Of a stretch of 46,193 bases of DNA, positions 8,003 to 15,751 are shown one piece after another. The notes under the pieces were generated by a model. It was not told the origin of the DNA. It saw nothing but the letters and a program-made list of their open reading frames with translations, and did no database searches. Location of the stretch: NCBI RefSeq assembly GCF_014859695.1, contig NZ_JACUTS010000007.1, forward strand, positions 1-46,193, read 5' to 3'. The translations under genes and the position numbers were made by a program. Each line of letters starts with the position of its first letter. The stretch's first letter is position 1. The stretch comes from Sulfurimonas sp. Its GTDB lineage: Bacteria > Campylobacterota > Campylobacteria > Campylobacterales > Sulfurimonadaceae.

Positions 8003-9001
8003 TTAATTTCCATACTGTTCTTCCCAAGCTGCAAACTCGGGAGTGAAGTACTCTATTCTTACCTTCTTAAACTCTCTTGAGCTGTAAAGCGGCATGTAAC
8101 TCTTTGATTCTATCTCTAAAGCCATATCAGCGATAATAGCATTTGTCTCATCCGTGCTCTTTCCGTGAACCATCGTAAAGAGGTTATATGGCCAGTTTGC
8201 ATATTTTGGGCGAAGATAGCAGTGAGAAACTGCGCTAAATGCAGCAGCTTTCTCTCCTATGGCTTCTCCTTTTTCTTCATCAATATCCCAAACTACCATA
8301 GCATTAGCGCTAAAGCCTGCTTTTCTATGGTTGAGAATTGAAGCAAATCTTCTCATAACTCCCGCTTCTTGAAGCTCATTTAAGATCCCAAAAAAAGTGT
8401 CGTAATCGATACCAAGCTCATCTACTGCCTTCTTAAACGGTTCGCTTATCATCTCTATGTCATATTGAGCGCTTCTTATTACTGCATGATGAAGGGGAGT
8501 AAGCTCTATTTCAGTATGCTTGACTTTTTTTACTTCCTCTTTTTTCTCATCTTTACCCGTAGTGTTTAGCTTTACGTTGATCTTAAAGAGCTTCAGTGTA
8601 GGAAGCATAATATACTCCTCTGCTCCAGTAGCTTCTGCCAGAACCTCCAGCGTTTTTTCAAGTCCAAGCTTAGAATTTGGAGCAACTGCGAGCGTAAACC
8701 AGATGTTAAAATCGTGATTTCTCTCATAATTGTGTGATATTCCGGGATGAGAGTTTATAATCTTTACCGCATCGCTTATCTTCTGCGCAGGAATTTTAAA
8801 TGCTACCAAAGAGGAGATATAGCCCAATCTTTTTGTGTCAAATATTGCTGACGTTTGACGTATAATATTGCTTTTTTTCTGCTCTTGCAAAATGCTAAGA
8901 ACCTCATCTTCACTCATATTTAACTCATCAGCTATAGCCTTAAACGGTCTCTCAAGCAAAGGAAATTTCTTTTGAATGCGCGATAAAATTTCATCTTTCA
9001 T
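8003..9001 (-). CDS. nirDL: Siroheme decarboxylase, fused NirD-NirL (AhbA-AhbB) type
   Basis: Two tandem Lrp/AsnC-like modules. The first has an HTH-like segment, DTKRLGY and NYERNHDFNIWFTL; the second repeats the plan with NHRKAGF and CYLRPKYANWPYNLFTMVH. These are the paired signatures of NirD/AhbA and NirL/AhbB, which decarboxylate siroheme to didecarboxysiroheme on the way to heme d1 (NirF and NirJ follow). The fold is that of transcription regulators, so database labels such as AsnC regulator would mislead. I chose the ATG at 9001 because GGAA lies upstream and the predicted FNR promoter would give a 32-nt leader; the frame extends to an ATG at 9022. First gene of a five-gene operon. Confidence 0.9.
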   Translation of the reverse strand: MKDEILSRIQKKFPLLERPFKAIADELNMSEDEVLSILQEQKKSNIIRQTSAIFDTKRLGYISSLVAFKIPAQKISDAVKIINSHPGISHNYERNHDFNIWFTLAVAPNSKLGLEKTLEVLAEATGAEEYIMLPTLKLFKINVKLNTTGKDEKKEEVKKVKHTEIELTPLHHAVIRSAQYDIEMISEPFKKAVDELGIDYDTFFGILNELQEAGVMRRFASILNHRKAGFSANAMVVWDIDEEKGEAIGEKAAAFSAVSHCYLRPKYANWPYNLFTMVHGKSTDETNAIIADMALEIESKSYMPLYSSREFKKVRIEYFTPEFAAWEEQYGN

Positions 9002-9039
9002 ATATATTACTGTTCCATTCATTATTTTTATTTATGTCG

Positions 9040-9045
9040 ATTGTA
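9040..9045 (-). promoter_or_regulatory. -10 element for the nirDL operon
   Basis: Reads TACAAT on the minus strand (five of six to TATAAT). It lies exactly where a -10 is expected if the FNR-type box at 9068-9081 is centred 41.5 bases before transcription start. Confidence 0.5.
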
Positions 9046-9067
9046 ATCTAATTTCAATTAATCTAAG

Positions 9068-9081
9068 TTGATATCCATCAA
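9068..9081. promoter_or_regulatory. FNR-type box, perfect consensus, between nirDL and met8-like genes
   Basis: TTGAT-ATCC-ATCAA matches the FNR/CRP-superfamily consensus TTGAT-N4-ATCAA in all ten defined positions. It is the only such perfect site noticed in the window and sits midway between divergent genes for two heme d1 pathway steps. At the class II distance of 41.5 it aligns with TACAAT on the minus strand and roughly with TACTAT (9105-9110) on the plus strand. The regulator itself is not encoded in this window. Confidence 0.7.
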
Positions 9082-9140
9082 TAAGAGTTTTAAAAAAAGT
9101 ATGATACTATGTCACTCAAACAGAGACGAAAAGAGATAGA

Positions 9141-9710
9141 TTGAGTTATTTTCCGGCCTTCTTAAAACTTGAAAATAGAAAAATTCTAATAGTCGGTGGC
9201 GGTGTTATCGCTTTTGAGAAGTTAAAGCATCTTTTAGATTTTACATCCGATATCTCTGTAATAGCACTTGAGCTCTCTGATGAGATGCAGAAGATGGTAG
9301 AAGAGAGAAATCTTCATTTTCTAAAAAGAGGTTACAAAAGAGGAGATATTAAAGATTTTGCAATTGTTGTCGTTGCAATTGATGATATCCCACTTCAGGC
9401 AGAAATATTTAAAGAGTCAAGGGACTACAACTGCCTTTGCAACTCTGTTGATTCAGTAGATTATTGTGATTTTATTTTTCCATCATATATAAAAAAGGAT
9501 GATTTAACTATCGCCATATCTACATCCGGAGCATCTCCGGCTATTGCAAAACATCTGAAAAAATATCTTTTAAAGCTGATTCCATCAGACATAGCTATTT
9601 TTTTAAAAGAGATGAGAAGTCTAAGAGAGAGTTTGCCAAAAGGCAGAGAGAGAATGAATATGCTTGATAAAAAAGCAGAAGATTATATACAAACATGGAG
9701 CAAAAAATGA
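9141..9710 (+). CDS. Precorrin-2 dehydrogenase / sirohydrochlorin ferrochelatase (Met8-like siroheme synthase)
   Basis: 189 aa with the NAD-binding GGGVIAFEKLKHLL motif, KRGYKRGDI, CNSVDSVDYCDFIFPSY and AISTSGASPAIAKHLK, all typical of the CysG N-terminal / Met8 family. It oxidises precorrin-2 and inserts iron to give siroheme, the substrate of the divergently encoded NirDL. The uroporphyrinogen methylase activity, fused in CysG, is separate here and encoded at 20382. Start is TTG at 9141, about 25 bases after the promoter predicted from the shared FNR-type box. The next gene overlaps its stop (ATGA). Confidence 0.88.
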   Translation: MSYFPAFLKLENRKILIVGGGVIAFEKLKHLLDFTSDISVIALELSDEMQKMVEERNLHFLKRGYKRGDIKDFAIVVVAIDDIPLQAEIFKESRDYNCLCNSVDSVDYCDFIFPSYIKKDDLTIAISTSGASPAIAKHLKKYLLKLIPSDIAIFLKEMRSLRESLPKGRERMNMLDKKAEDYIQTWSKK

Positions 9711-10084
9711 GTATGAAAAAAGCGTTAATATTTGGGTTTTTCACAGCCTTTTTAATCTTGGGAATAGTCTCAATGAAAAGAGCGTTGCCTGATGCAAAAG
9801 AGGAGCGTATATATCAAGCCATAAAGGTTTACAGCCCTTACACGGTGGAGAAAAAGGTAGGCGGATTAACTATTATCGATAAACGTAACGGAGAGAAAGA
9901 GAGTCCAAGTTCTAAAGAATTTTTTCATAGAGTAGATGAGCTAGATAAAGCATGGGGAAAAGAGCATCTGAGTATAGAGAACAATGAAGTTCTTATACTA
10001 GGCGAAAACAACCAGACAGTTGCAAGAATCTTTATTGAAAACCAAAAAGAGAGAGAATTTCTGAAAAACTTTTTCGGAATCTAA
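9707..10084 (+). CDS. Membrane-anchored hypothetical protein, 125 aa
   Basis: Starts MSMKKALIFGF with one N-terminal membrane helix (about residues 4-20), then a soluble domain ending VARIFIENQKEREFLKNFF. The start at 9707 overlaps the TGA of the siroheme synthase gene and has GGAG six bases upstream; a longer frame from 9695 is less well supported. No family recognised. Translational coupling suggests a link to the siroheme gene. Confidence 0.65.
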   Translation: MSMKKALIFGFFTAFLILGIVSMKRALPDAKEERIYQAIKVYSPYTVEKKVGGLTIIDKRNGEKESPSSKEFFHRVDELDKAWGKEHLSIENNEVLILGENNQTVARIFIENQKEREFLKNFFGI

Positions 10085-10096
10085 ATCTCTCTGCGT

Positions 10097-11320
10097 TTAA
10101 AAAGAGTCATGCTCTAATGTCTTAATCTTAAAAGATAGATATAGAGCAAAAAAGAGCACAACAAAAGAGCTGCTATATAGAGTTGCATAATTAAAAAAGT
10201 GCAAAATCACTCCGCCTGCAATTGAGAAAAACATTCCCAAAGAGACAATATTCATCTGAAGAGCTATATAAACCGGTCTTTTTTCCGCCGGTGCTATTTT
10301 TAGTATAAGGTTACTAGACGCTATTCGGTTGCCGTCAATGGAAGCGCCGACTAAAAAGAAAATAAACATATACTCATAGAGCGATGATGCATTGGCTGCT
10401 AAAACTATTGCTGCCATCTGAAGCATTATAGAGATTTTTGCGGTCAGTGTATTGTGTCCGCGTCCGCTAAGAGTTCCCCACAAAAAATTGCTCAGCATGG
10501 CGCCCACCATCTGGGTTGTAATCAAAGAGCCTATCGCAATACCGTCAAGATCTATCTTTTGCTGCGCATCAAGTATGATAAATGGCAAAGCAATTAAGTA
10601 TCCATAAGCCAAAAGAAAAGTAGTGACTTGGATTTGCAAGTTTTTGTCCGCCCTTAAAATTGCGTAGGAGTTTTGCAAAAATTTTCTAAATGTGCTCTCT
10701 TTTTTGGAGACCTCCTCTTTTACAGGCTCATCTACCGATGCAAATGCCAGATACCCAAAACCCATAATAAAAGAACTTATTATAAATAGATAGCCGTAAC
10801 TCTGAGGCGGTTCAAACGATTCCAAAATCCAAGCAGCAAGTGCACCGCTTATAAGTCCGCCTACGGCGCTGAAAAACTGGCGATATGCCATCGTTTTGCC
10901 GCGAAATTTATGAGAAAAAATCTTAGCCATTATCTCTCTAAAGTATATTGCTGCAAAACCTGCGCTAAATGAGAACATAAAGAGTCCAAAACCGATGGAA
11001 GCAAGCGTTAGGTTTGGATAGTTTTCGCCAAAGAGGATAATTGCAATACCGATGAGAAACCATGACAAAAATCTTATAAAAAAGATTCTGCGAAGGTATG
11101 GCATCATCAACTTATATGTCTGCGCATGAAAGGCTGCAAACAGCTGTACTACAATTGCCCCTCCGCGAAGAAGAGCCGCGAAAAACCCCACAAGCATGGA
11201 GCTGCCGCCGAAGTAGTTTACGATAAGCGGCAAAATCGTGGAAGGTTCGGCAATTGTAGTTCCGATTGCCAAAAAGAATCCATGTAAAATATTTTTTACA
11301 TGGTTGGAGAATTTATCCAT
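10097..11320 (-). CDS. Major facilitator superfamily transporter
   Basis: About 407 aa, largely hydrophobic with 11-12 predicted membrane helices and loop motifs of the MFS kind (KFRGKTMAYRQFF between helices, PAEKRPVYIALQMN near the end). The start at ATG 11320 overlaps the previous gene by 8 bp; the open frame runs back to 11386, but that extension (basic, non-hydrophobic) would overlap the upstream gene by 74 bp. An in-frame ATG at 11332 is an alternative. Substrate unknown. Likely co-transcribed with the YbiB-like gene. Confidence 0.8.
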   Translation of the reverse strand: MDKFSNHVKNILHGFFLAIGTTIAEPSTILPLIVNYFGGSSMLVGFFAALLRGGAIVVQLFAAFHAQTYKLMMPYLRRIFFIRFLSWFLIGIAIILFGENYPNLTLASIGFGLFMFSFSAGFAAIYFREIMAKIFSHKFRGKTMAYRQFFSAVGGLISGALAAWILESFEPPQSYGYLFIISSFIMGFGYLAFASVDEPVKEEVSKKESTFRKFLQNSYAILRADKNLQIQVTTFLLAYGYLIALPFIILDAQQKIDLDGIAIGSLITTQMVGAMLSNFLWGTLSGRGHNTLTAKISIMLQMAAIVLAANASSLYEYMFIFFLVGASIDGNRIASSNLILKIAPAEKRPVYIALQMNIVSLGMFFSIAGGVILHFFNYATLYSSSFVVLFFALYLSFKIKTLEHDSF

Positions 11321-12209
11321 TGAGCATTTCATAAGCCTCTTTAATAGTGGAAGCCTTTTGCGCCACAAAGAGAACAACAGCCGCATTAAGTCGTGCCAAC
11401 TTTAAAAACTCGTCTGAAGGGTTGCTCAGTTGCTCTAAAGACTCGCTAAGAGTTATCTTCTCCCAAGATTTTGTATAGTTTATGCCGTAATATTCAGGAT
11501 CTACTATAATCTCCTCTACGCTGCCATCCTCTGCAATCCAAAGGCGCCCTTTGCTAAAGAGCTCCGGAGTCCCTTCATTACCCTGAATAAGTGCGAGTCT
11601 TTTATATCTATGCTCAAAAGTATCGACATATTTTTTAACAAACGGTTTATGAAAAACACCCGTAATTGCATACTCGCTAGATGCGACATTTGGAAGCTTC
11701 TCTATGGTATTTAGCCCCGTGCGAAGTCCGAGTCTCATACGCATCTGAGTTAAATCATGCATCTCTTTAAAAAAATCAGCTCTATCAAAATAGTGTATGT
11801 TCTTGTTTAGTTCTATATTTGTAGCTATCTCTTTGAGCGTTATTCCTTTTTTTGCAGGTGCCAAATCATCGCCTACTACAACAAGATTTAGCCCTGAACC
11901 CTCTAAAATCTTTGCGACTAAAGGAAATATAAATGGGTTGTTTGCCTTCCCGTCAAATGGATAACCAAGCTCTATGGAGTTTGGCACTGCTCGTTTTTGA
12001 ATAAACTCGTCACATGCCTCAACAACGCCCCTAAACTCATCTGTAGTTTCAGGTTTGAGTCTCCACCCAAGCAAAAAAGCAGCAATCTGTTCATCATAAG
12101 CAGATCTTTTTAAAACCTGCTCCATCATATCTTTTGCCTCTTGCAAAGTTAAATCTCTATTTCCTTTTTCACCTGTTCCCACAGCATGAATATATTTAAA
12201 AAAATCCAT
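11313..12209 (-). CDS. TrpD2/YbiB-like protein (anthranilate phosphoribosyltransferase fold)
   Basis: 298 aa of the nucleoside-phosphoribosyltransferase class III / glycosyltransferase 3 fold: an N-terminal helical domain (LTLQEAKDMMEQVL, EQIAAFLLGWRLK), then PFDGKANNPFIFPLVAKIL and RMRLGLRTGLNTIEKL. The glycine-rich PRPP loop of true TrpD is not intact, as in YbiB-type paralogues that bind nucleic acid rather than making tryptophan. It lies next to a transporter, not in a trp operon. I therefore do not call it trpD. Confidence 0.75.
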   Translation of the reverse strand: MDFFKYIHAVGTGEKGNRDLTLQEAKDMMEQVLKRSAYDEQIAAFLLGWRLKPETTDEFRGVVEACDEFIQKRAVPNSIELGYPFDGKANNPFIFPLVAKILEGSGLNLVVVGDDLAPAKKGITLKEIATNIELNKNIHYFDRADFFKEMHDLTQMRMRLGLRTGLNTIEKLPNVASSEYAITGVFHKPFVKKYVDTFEHRYKRLALIQGNEGTPELFSKGRLWIAEDGSVEEIIVDPEYYGINYTKSWEKITLSESLEQLSNPSDEFLKLARLNAAVVLFVAQKASTIKEAYEMLNG

Positions 12210-12339
12210 TATTATCTCTTTATGCTTTTATTTTTTAGCATGATATAGTTATTTGGCTGACATTGAGATAATAGATTTAAGTGAAGAGTGGATTTTTTGG
12301 TATTGTACAGGAGAAGATATGGGTATTTTTAAAGATTCC

Positions 12340-12364
12340 CACGGGCACGACTAAGATGCCCGTG
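12340..12364. terminator. Hairpin downstream of the lipoprotein gene
   Basis: CACGGGCA (12340-12347) pairs perfectly with TGCCCGTG (12357-12364) around a 9-nt loop. It sits 22 bp after the stop of the minus-strand lipoprotein gene. On that strand only a broken T-tract (ATCTTTAAAAAT) follows. Confidence 0.6.
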
Positions 12365-12385
12365 AATAGTAGTATTTAGTAGGTC

Positions 12386-12763
12386 TTAGTGACTCAATCC
12401 CTCTTTTTTCAACTCGTCTACAATTGCGTGTCTAAGTTTTAACAACTGATCCATTGGAGCATTTTTATTATCTCCCGCAATCTGCTGATTTTGATACACA
12501 ACTGTTGAAGAAACAGTTTTGTCGTCGATATTTTTTTCTACTATAACCGCGTTGCTTTTATACTCGGTAACACGCCATCCCTCTTTTTTACCCGCAATTC
12601 TTATAGCCTTTAGCACATCTTCATTGCTATGATGACCTACATATATTGCTGTTTCAGAAATCGATTCAGGACCCTTTGTACCCATCTCTAAACCGCCGCT
12701 GCACCCCACAGATAACATAAGAGTTGCAACAGATGCAGCAACTATTGAGAACATTTTTTTCAT
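12386..12763 (-). CDS. Putative lipoprotein, 125 aa
   Basis: A type II signal peptide with lipobox LSVGC predicts acylation at Cys20 and anchoring to a membrane facing the periplasm. The mature part (ETAIYVGHHSNEDVLKAIRIAGKKEGWRVTE) is a small mixed alpha/beta domain with no family I can name. It has its own -10 (TATAAT at 12812-12807, minus strand) and a hairpin after the stop, so it is a single-gene unit. Confidence 0.75.
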   Translation of the reverse strand: MKKMFSIVAASVATLMLSVGCSGGLEMGTKGPESISETAIYVGHHSNEDVLKAIRIAGKKEGWRVTEYKSNAVIVEKNIDDKTVSSTVVYQNQQIAGDNKNAPMDQLLKLRHAIVDELKKEGLSH

Positions 12764-12806
12764 CTTTTTTCCTTTAGACTTTAATGGTGAATTTTGTGTA
12801 AGTTTA

Positions 12807-12812
12807 ATTATA
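12807..12812 (-). promoter_or_regulatory. -10 element of the lipoprotein gene
   Basis: TATAAT on the minus strand, about 43 bases upstream of the start codon at 12763. No obvious -35. Confidence 0.45.
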
Positions 12813-12838
12813 TTTAAAAAAAATTAATTAATCAATGA

Positions 12839-12844
12839 TATAAT
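12839..12844 (+). promoter_or_regulatory. Extended -10 element of the 63-aa gene
   Basis: TATAAT preceded by TGA gives an extended -10 (TG-n-TATAAT), 39 bases before the ATG at 12884. Confidence 0.5.
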
Positions 12845-12883
12845 GACAATCTTAAAAATTAAATAGAAAAGAGTTACTATATT

Positions 12884-13075
12884 ATGCTTCCGGATATTGT
12901 ATTTATTTTTGTCATGTCTGTTCCTATGATAATGTTTTCTGTATTTCCCGGGATAAAGCTCGGTGAGTATTTACAAAAAAAGTATAATCTGCAAGAGAAA
13001 GAAAAGCGCATTGTCTCAATCGCTACAACTCTTATATTTGCGATGACTCTCTCATCTCTACTCCACTTCCTATAG
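12884..13075 (+). CDS. Small membrane protein, 63 aa
   Basis: Two predicted helices (about residues 2-22 and 44-62) flank a positively charged loop (EYLQKKYNLQEKEKR), which by the positive-inside rule is cytoplasmic. It has a consensus extended -10 at 12839-12844 and a weak AAAAGAG ribosome site. The overlapping minus-strand frame (12877-13095) has implausible composition and no promoter, so I take this strand as real. No family recognised. It precedes the nor/nir cluster but has no overlap with it. Confidence 0.55.
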   Translation: MLPDIVFIFVMSVPMIMFSVFPGIKLGEYLQKKYNLQEKEKRIVSIATTLIFAMTLSSLLHFL

Positions 13076-13192
13076 AGTTTTACTAAGACAATCAAAACAT
13101 ATACATTAGAAAAAGTAATAAAAAGAGCACTGTGTTTCAGATTGTTACAAAAATAATAAAATCAACCTTAAATTTTAGATTTAATAGAAAAA

Positions 13193-13206
13193 TTGATATA
13201 TGTCAA
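13193..13206. promoter_or_regulatory. FNR/NNR-type box upstream of the nor-nir operon
   Basis: TTGAT-ATAT-GTCAA matches the variant recognised by FNR, NarR and NNR/DNR-type regulators (TTGAT-N4-GTCAA). Taking it as centred at -41.5 puts the start of transcription at 13241, and the bases at -12 to -7 read TAAACT (13229-13234, four of six to consensus). The leader to the ATG at 13277 would be 36 nt. Binding protein not in the window. Confidence 0.65.
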
Positions 13207-13276
13207 CAGATTTTAAACTAATTAGGACTAAACTTCTCTTGATTCTGAAAAATTTAGTACTTGAAGGAGAGATAAA

Positions 13277-13603
13277 ATGATTGGTGAAATCTTGATGACA
13301 CAGGACATAGGTGTTGATGAATTCTTACCACTATTTATAGCTTCTACTCTTGTTTTAGTATTTGGAGGATTCTATGTTGGTATATATACAGCTGTAAAAG
13401 TCAAACTGCTCAAAAACTGGGCTATGCCTTTTAGCTACCTATTTTGGATATTAACGGCTTACTGTTTGTATCTCATGGGAAGTTATATGCATGTGAATGA
13501 TTTTACAGCCAAGGCTTTAGTTGTTGCTGCTCTTGGAATATTAATACTTCCACATGCAGTTTATTACATGCAAGACCGTGTTCACGAAGAGAATGAACAC
13601 TAA
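13277..13603 (+). CDS. Membrane protein, 108 aa, first gene of the norCB-nirS operon
   Basis: Three predicted helices (about residues 17-38, 48-66 and 78-96) and a His/Glu-rich tail (RVHEENEH). Several lumen-side residues (VGIYTAVK, NWAMPFSY) may be conserved, but I recognise no named family. The ATG has a strong AAGGAGA site and lies 36 nt after the transcription start predicted from the FNR-type box. It is 37 bp before norC. Position suggests an assembly or accessory role for NO reductase. Confidence 0.75.
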   Translation: MIGEILMTQDIGVDEFLPLFIASTLVLVFGGFYVGIYTAVKVKLLKNWAMPFSYLFWILTAYCLYLMGSYMHVNDFTAKALVVAALGILILPHAVYYMQDRVHEENEH

Positions 13604-13640
13604 CTTATATATATTGACCCATAATTTATAGGAGGGTATA

Positions 13641-14327
13641 GTGGCAAAAAAATCCGTATGGAGTGACAATCGCTTCTGGCAACGTTCAGCAGGATGGGTT
13701 ACAGGTTTCGCATCGATGCTTCTTATTTGGTTAACGTTTGATACGATACCGCAAATAATGTTAGGCTCAGATGAGGATTTACAACAAGGCGTAACAAAGA
13801 GGGTTCCAGGACCTACTGTTATTAATTATAAAATTACTTATGAAATGGACACAAAACGTGGCCATGAAATTCCAGTAATTGGTGGTGCAAATGCAGAAGG
13901 AAGATCATCTTTTCAAGAAAAAGAGACATTCTTTGGAAGAGATGACTGGAGCGAAGAAGAGGCTGCGGGGCTGCTTCACCTAGGTAAATTAGGCTCACAA
14001 ACTAAAAACTGTATGAACTGTCATACTCTTCTTGGAAACGGTGCATACTATGCTCCAGACTTAACAAAGGCTTGGTTAGATCCAGCATGGGGTCCTAATG
14101 GTCCAATGCAAGCTATGACAGGCAAAAATACAAAAGAAGAAGCAATGGCGGAATTTTTACAATTCCCATCTCAATATCCTACTCATGCGCGTATGATGCC
14201 AAACCTTGGTATTACTCCTGAAGAGGCTAAGGGTTTAGTTGCTTTCTTAAAACATATGTCATCAATAGATACAAATGGTTTCCCAAGAAACTTTGGAAAA
14301 ATAGAAGGAGCAGTACATGGTAAATAG
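13641..14327 (+). CDS. norC: Nitric oxide reductase subunit C (membrane-anchored cytochrome c)
   Basis: One N-terminal helix (about residues 14-32) anchors a periplasmic domain with a single heme c site, CMNCH at 124-128, followed by TLLGNGAYYAPDLT and a Met axial ligand in RMMPN. This is the electron-input subunit of cytochrome-c-type NO reductase. At 228 aa it is longer than the roughly 150 aa of proteobacterial NorC because of an extra 50-60 residues (PGPTVINYKITYEMD and GRDDWSEEEAAG) between helix and heme. Start is GTG with AGGAGG six bases upstream. Overlaps norB by 11 bp. Confidence 0.95.
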   Translation: MAKKSVWSDNRFWQRSAGWVTGFASMLLIWLTFDTIPQIMLGSDEDLQQGVTKRVPGPTVINYKITYEMDTKRGHEIPVIGGANAEGRSSFQEKETFFGRDDWSEEEAAGLLHLGKLGSQTKNCMNCHTLLGNGAYYAPDLTKAWLDPAWGPNGPMQAMTGKNTKEEAMAEFLQFPSQYPTHARMMPNLGITPEEAKGLVAFLKHMSSIDTNGFPRNFGKIEGAVHGK

Positions 14328-15741
14328 TCATTTAAAATATGAATCAAAACAATTAGCGACATGGTATTTTACTTTTGCTGCAATTATTTTTGGTGCACAA
14401 CTACTTTTTGGTTTAGTTGCTGCTACACAATATGTAATGCCGGGGTTCCTGTTTGAAATCGTGGACTTCTCTGTTGCTAGAATGATACACATCAATGCGC
14501 TTATTGTATGGATGGTATTTGCGATGATCGGTTCAGTTTATTGGTTACTACCGGATGAGACAGGTATCGAGACTGTAGGTATTGGCTTAGGGAAAGTGCT
14601 TTTCTGGGCTTTTGCTGCCTCTATCGTTGTTGTTGTTCTTGTTTACCTAATAGTTCAAGTTGGACCAGCAGATGAGACATCTCTTTGGCTAATACATGAA
14701 GGTCGTGAGTATATCGAAGCACCTCGTTGGGCTGACATCGCTATCGTTGTTGTTGTTCTTGGTTTTATCTATAACCTTTATGCAACAGGAATGAAAGGTA
14801 ACCGTTCAGGTATCGTTACTGTACTTATGGCTGACATGCTAGCGTTCGCCGGTATCTACTTAGCAGGTATGGGTTATACTGATAACATCTCTGTTGATCA
14901 ATTCTGGTGGTGGTGGGTTATTCACCTTTGGGTTGAAGCTACTTGGGAAGTTTTCGTAGGTTCGCTTGCTGCTTATGGTCTAATCACTATGATTGGTGCG
15001 CACCGTAAAGTTGTTGAGATGTGGTTATGGATTGAAGTAGCAATGCTATTTGGTTCAGGTATCCTTGGTATGGGTCACCACTACTTCTGGATCGGTACAC
15101 CTGAGTACTGGTGGGAAATTGGAGCACTATTCTCTGCACTAGAACCGTTGCCGCTTGTTGCTATGTTTATCCACGTTCTTTATGACTGGGGAAAAATGCA
15201 AGGTGAAGAGAGTGCAAAGGGTCTGGAAACTTCTGTTATTGCAAATAAACCTGCGTTTACTTGGTTTGTTCTTAATGCAATCGGTAACTTCCTAGGTGCT
15301 GGTGTTTGGGGATTCTTCCACACATTTCCACAAGTTAACCTTTATACACACGGTACACAGTTTACGTCGGCACACGGACACTTAGCGTTCTTTGGAGCTT
15401 ATGCAACACTTCTTATCGGTATGTTCTACCTTGCAGTTCAAGGTAAAAACGGTATAAAAATAATGAATGCAACAAAGAAATCAATCTGGGCAACTAGTAT
15501 GATTTTCGGAGGCGTTCTTGGTATGACTGCCGCTCTTACACTTTCTGGATATGTTCAAGTTCTTGTCTCTCGTGCACAATGGGGTGCTACTTGGGAAGGT
15601 TACTTTGCAGGTCAAGCAAGTATATGGTTTACGCAAGGTATGGATTGGAGACTTATTATGGGTGTTGTTACATTCTTAGGTTTCTTTGTTCTAATCGCAG
15701 ACTTATTGAGTATCGGCAAAGCTACTCATCACAAACGTTAA
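14317..15741 (+). CDS. norB: Nitric oxide reductase subunit B (cNOR catalytic subunit)
   Basis: 474 aa, 12 predicted helices, reducing 2 NO to N2O. Metal ligands are all present: His58 (low-spin heme b), His203 with Glu207 in HLWVEATWE and His254-His255 in GHHYFWIG (FeB), Glu276 in ALEPLP, and His353/His355 in SAHGHLAFFG (heme b3 and heme b). There is no N-terminal quinol-oxidase-like extension, so it is the cytochrome c-dependent form, paired with norC. The ATG has AAGGAG six bases upstream. A 21-bp direct repeat lies within the gene at 14621 and 14741, in two Val-rich helices. Codon use favours CGT for Arg, unlike flanking genes. Confidence 0.96.
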   Translation: MVNSHLKYESKQLATWYFTFAAIIFGAQLLFGLVAATQYVMPGFLFEIVDFSVARMIHINALIVWMVFAMIGSVYWLLPDETGIETVGIGLGKVLFWAFAASIVVVVLVYLIVQVGPADETSLWLIHEGREYIEAPRWADIAIVVVVLGFIYNLYATGMKGNRSGIVTVLMADMLAFAGIYLAGMGYTDNISVDQFWWWWVIHLWVEATWEVFVGSLAAYGLITMIGAHRKVVEMWLWIEVAMLFGSGILGMGHHYFWIGTPEYWWEIGALFSALEPLPLVAMFIHVLYDWGKMQGEESAKGLETSVIANKPAFTWFVLNAIGNFLGAGVWGFFHTFPQVNLYTHGTQFTSAHGHLAFFGAYATLLIGMFYLAVQGKNGIKIMNATKKSIWATSMIFGGVLGMTAALTLSGYVQVLVSRAQWGATWEGYFAGQASIWFTQGMDWRLIMGVVTFLGFFVLIADLLSIGKATHHKR

Positions 15742-15751
15742 GGAGAAAGTT

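Noticed and set aside
8003-9001. Lrp/AsnC transcription regulator next to a divergent gene
   Set aside because: The paired NirD/NirL active-site segments identify a siroheme decarboxylase fusion; the HTH-like fold is ancestral.
10097-11320. Nitrite/nitrate transporter (NarK) identity for the MFS protein near the nir genes
   Set aside because: The NarK nitrate-signature Gly-rich motifs are not visible; substrate left open.
11313-12209. trpD of tryptophan biosynthesis
   Set aside because: PRPP-loop motif not intact and no trp genes around; fits the YbiB/TrpD2 paralogue group.
12877-13095. Minus-strand 72-aa frame opposite the 63-aa membrane protein
   Set aside because: No ribosome site or promoter, and residue composition is that of an antisense shadow.
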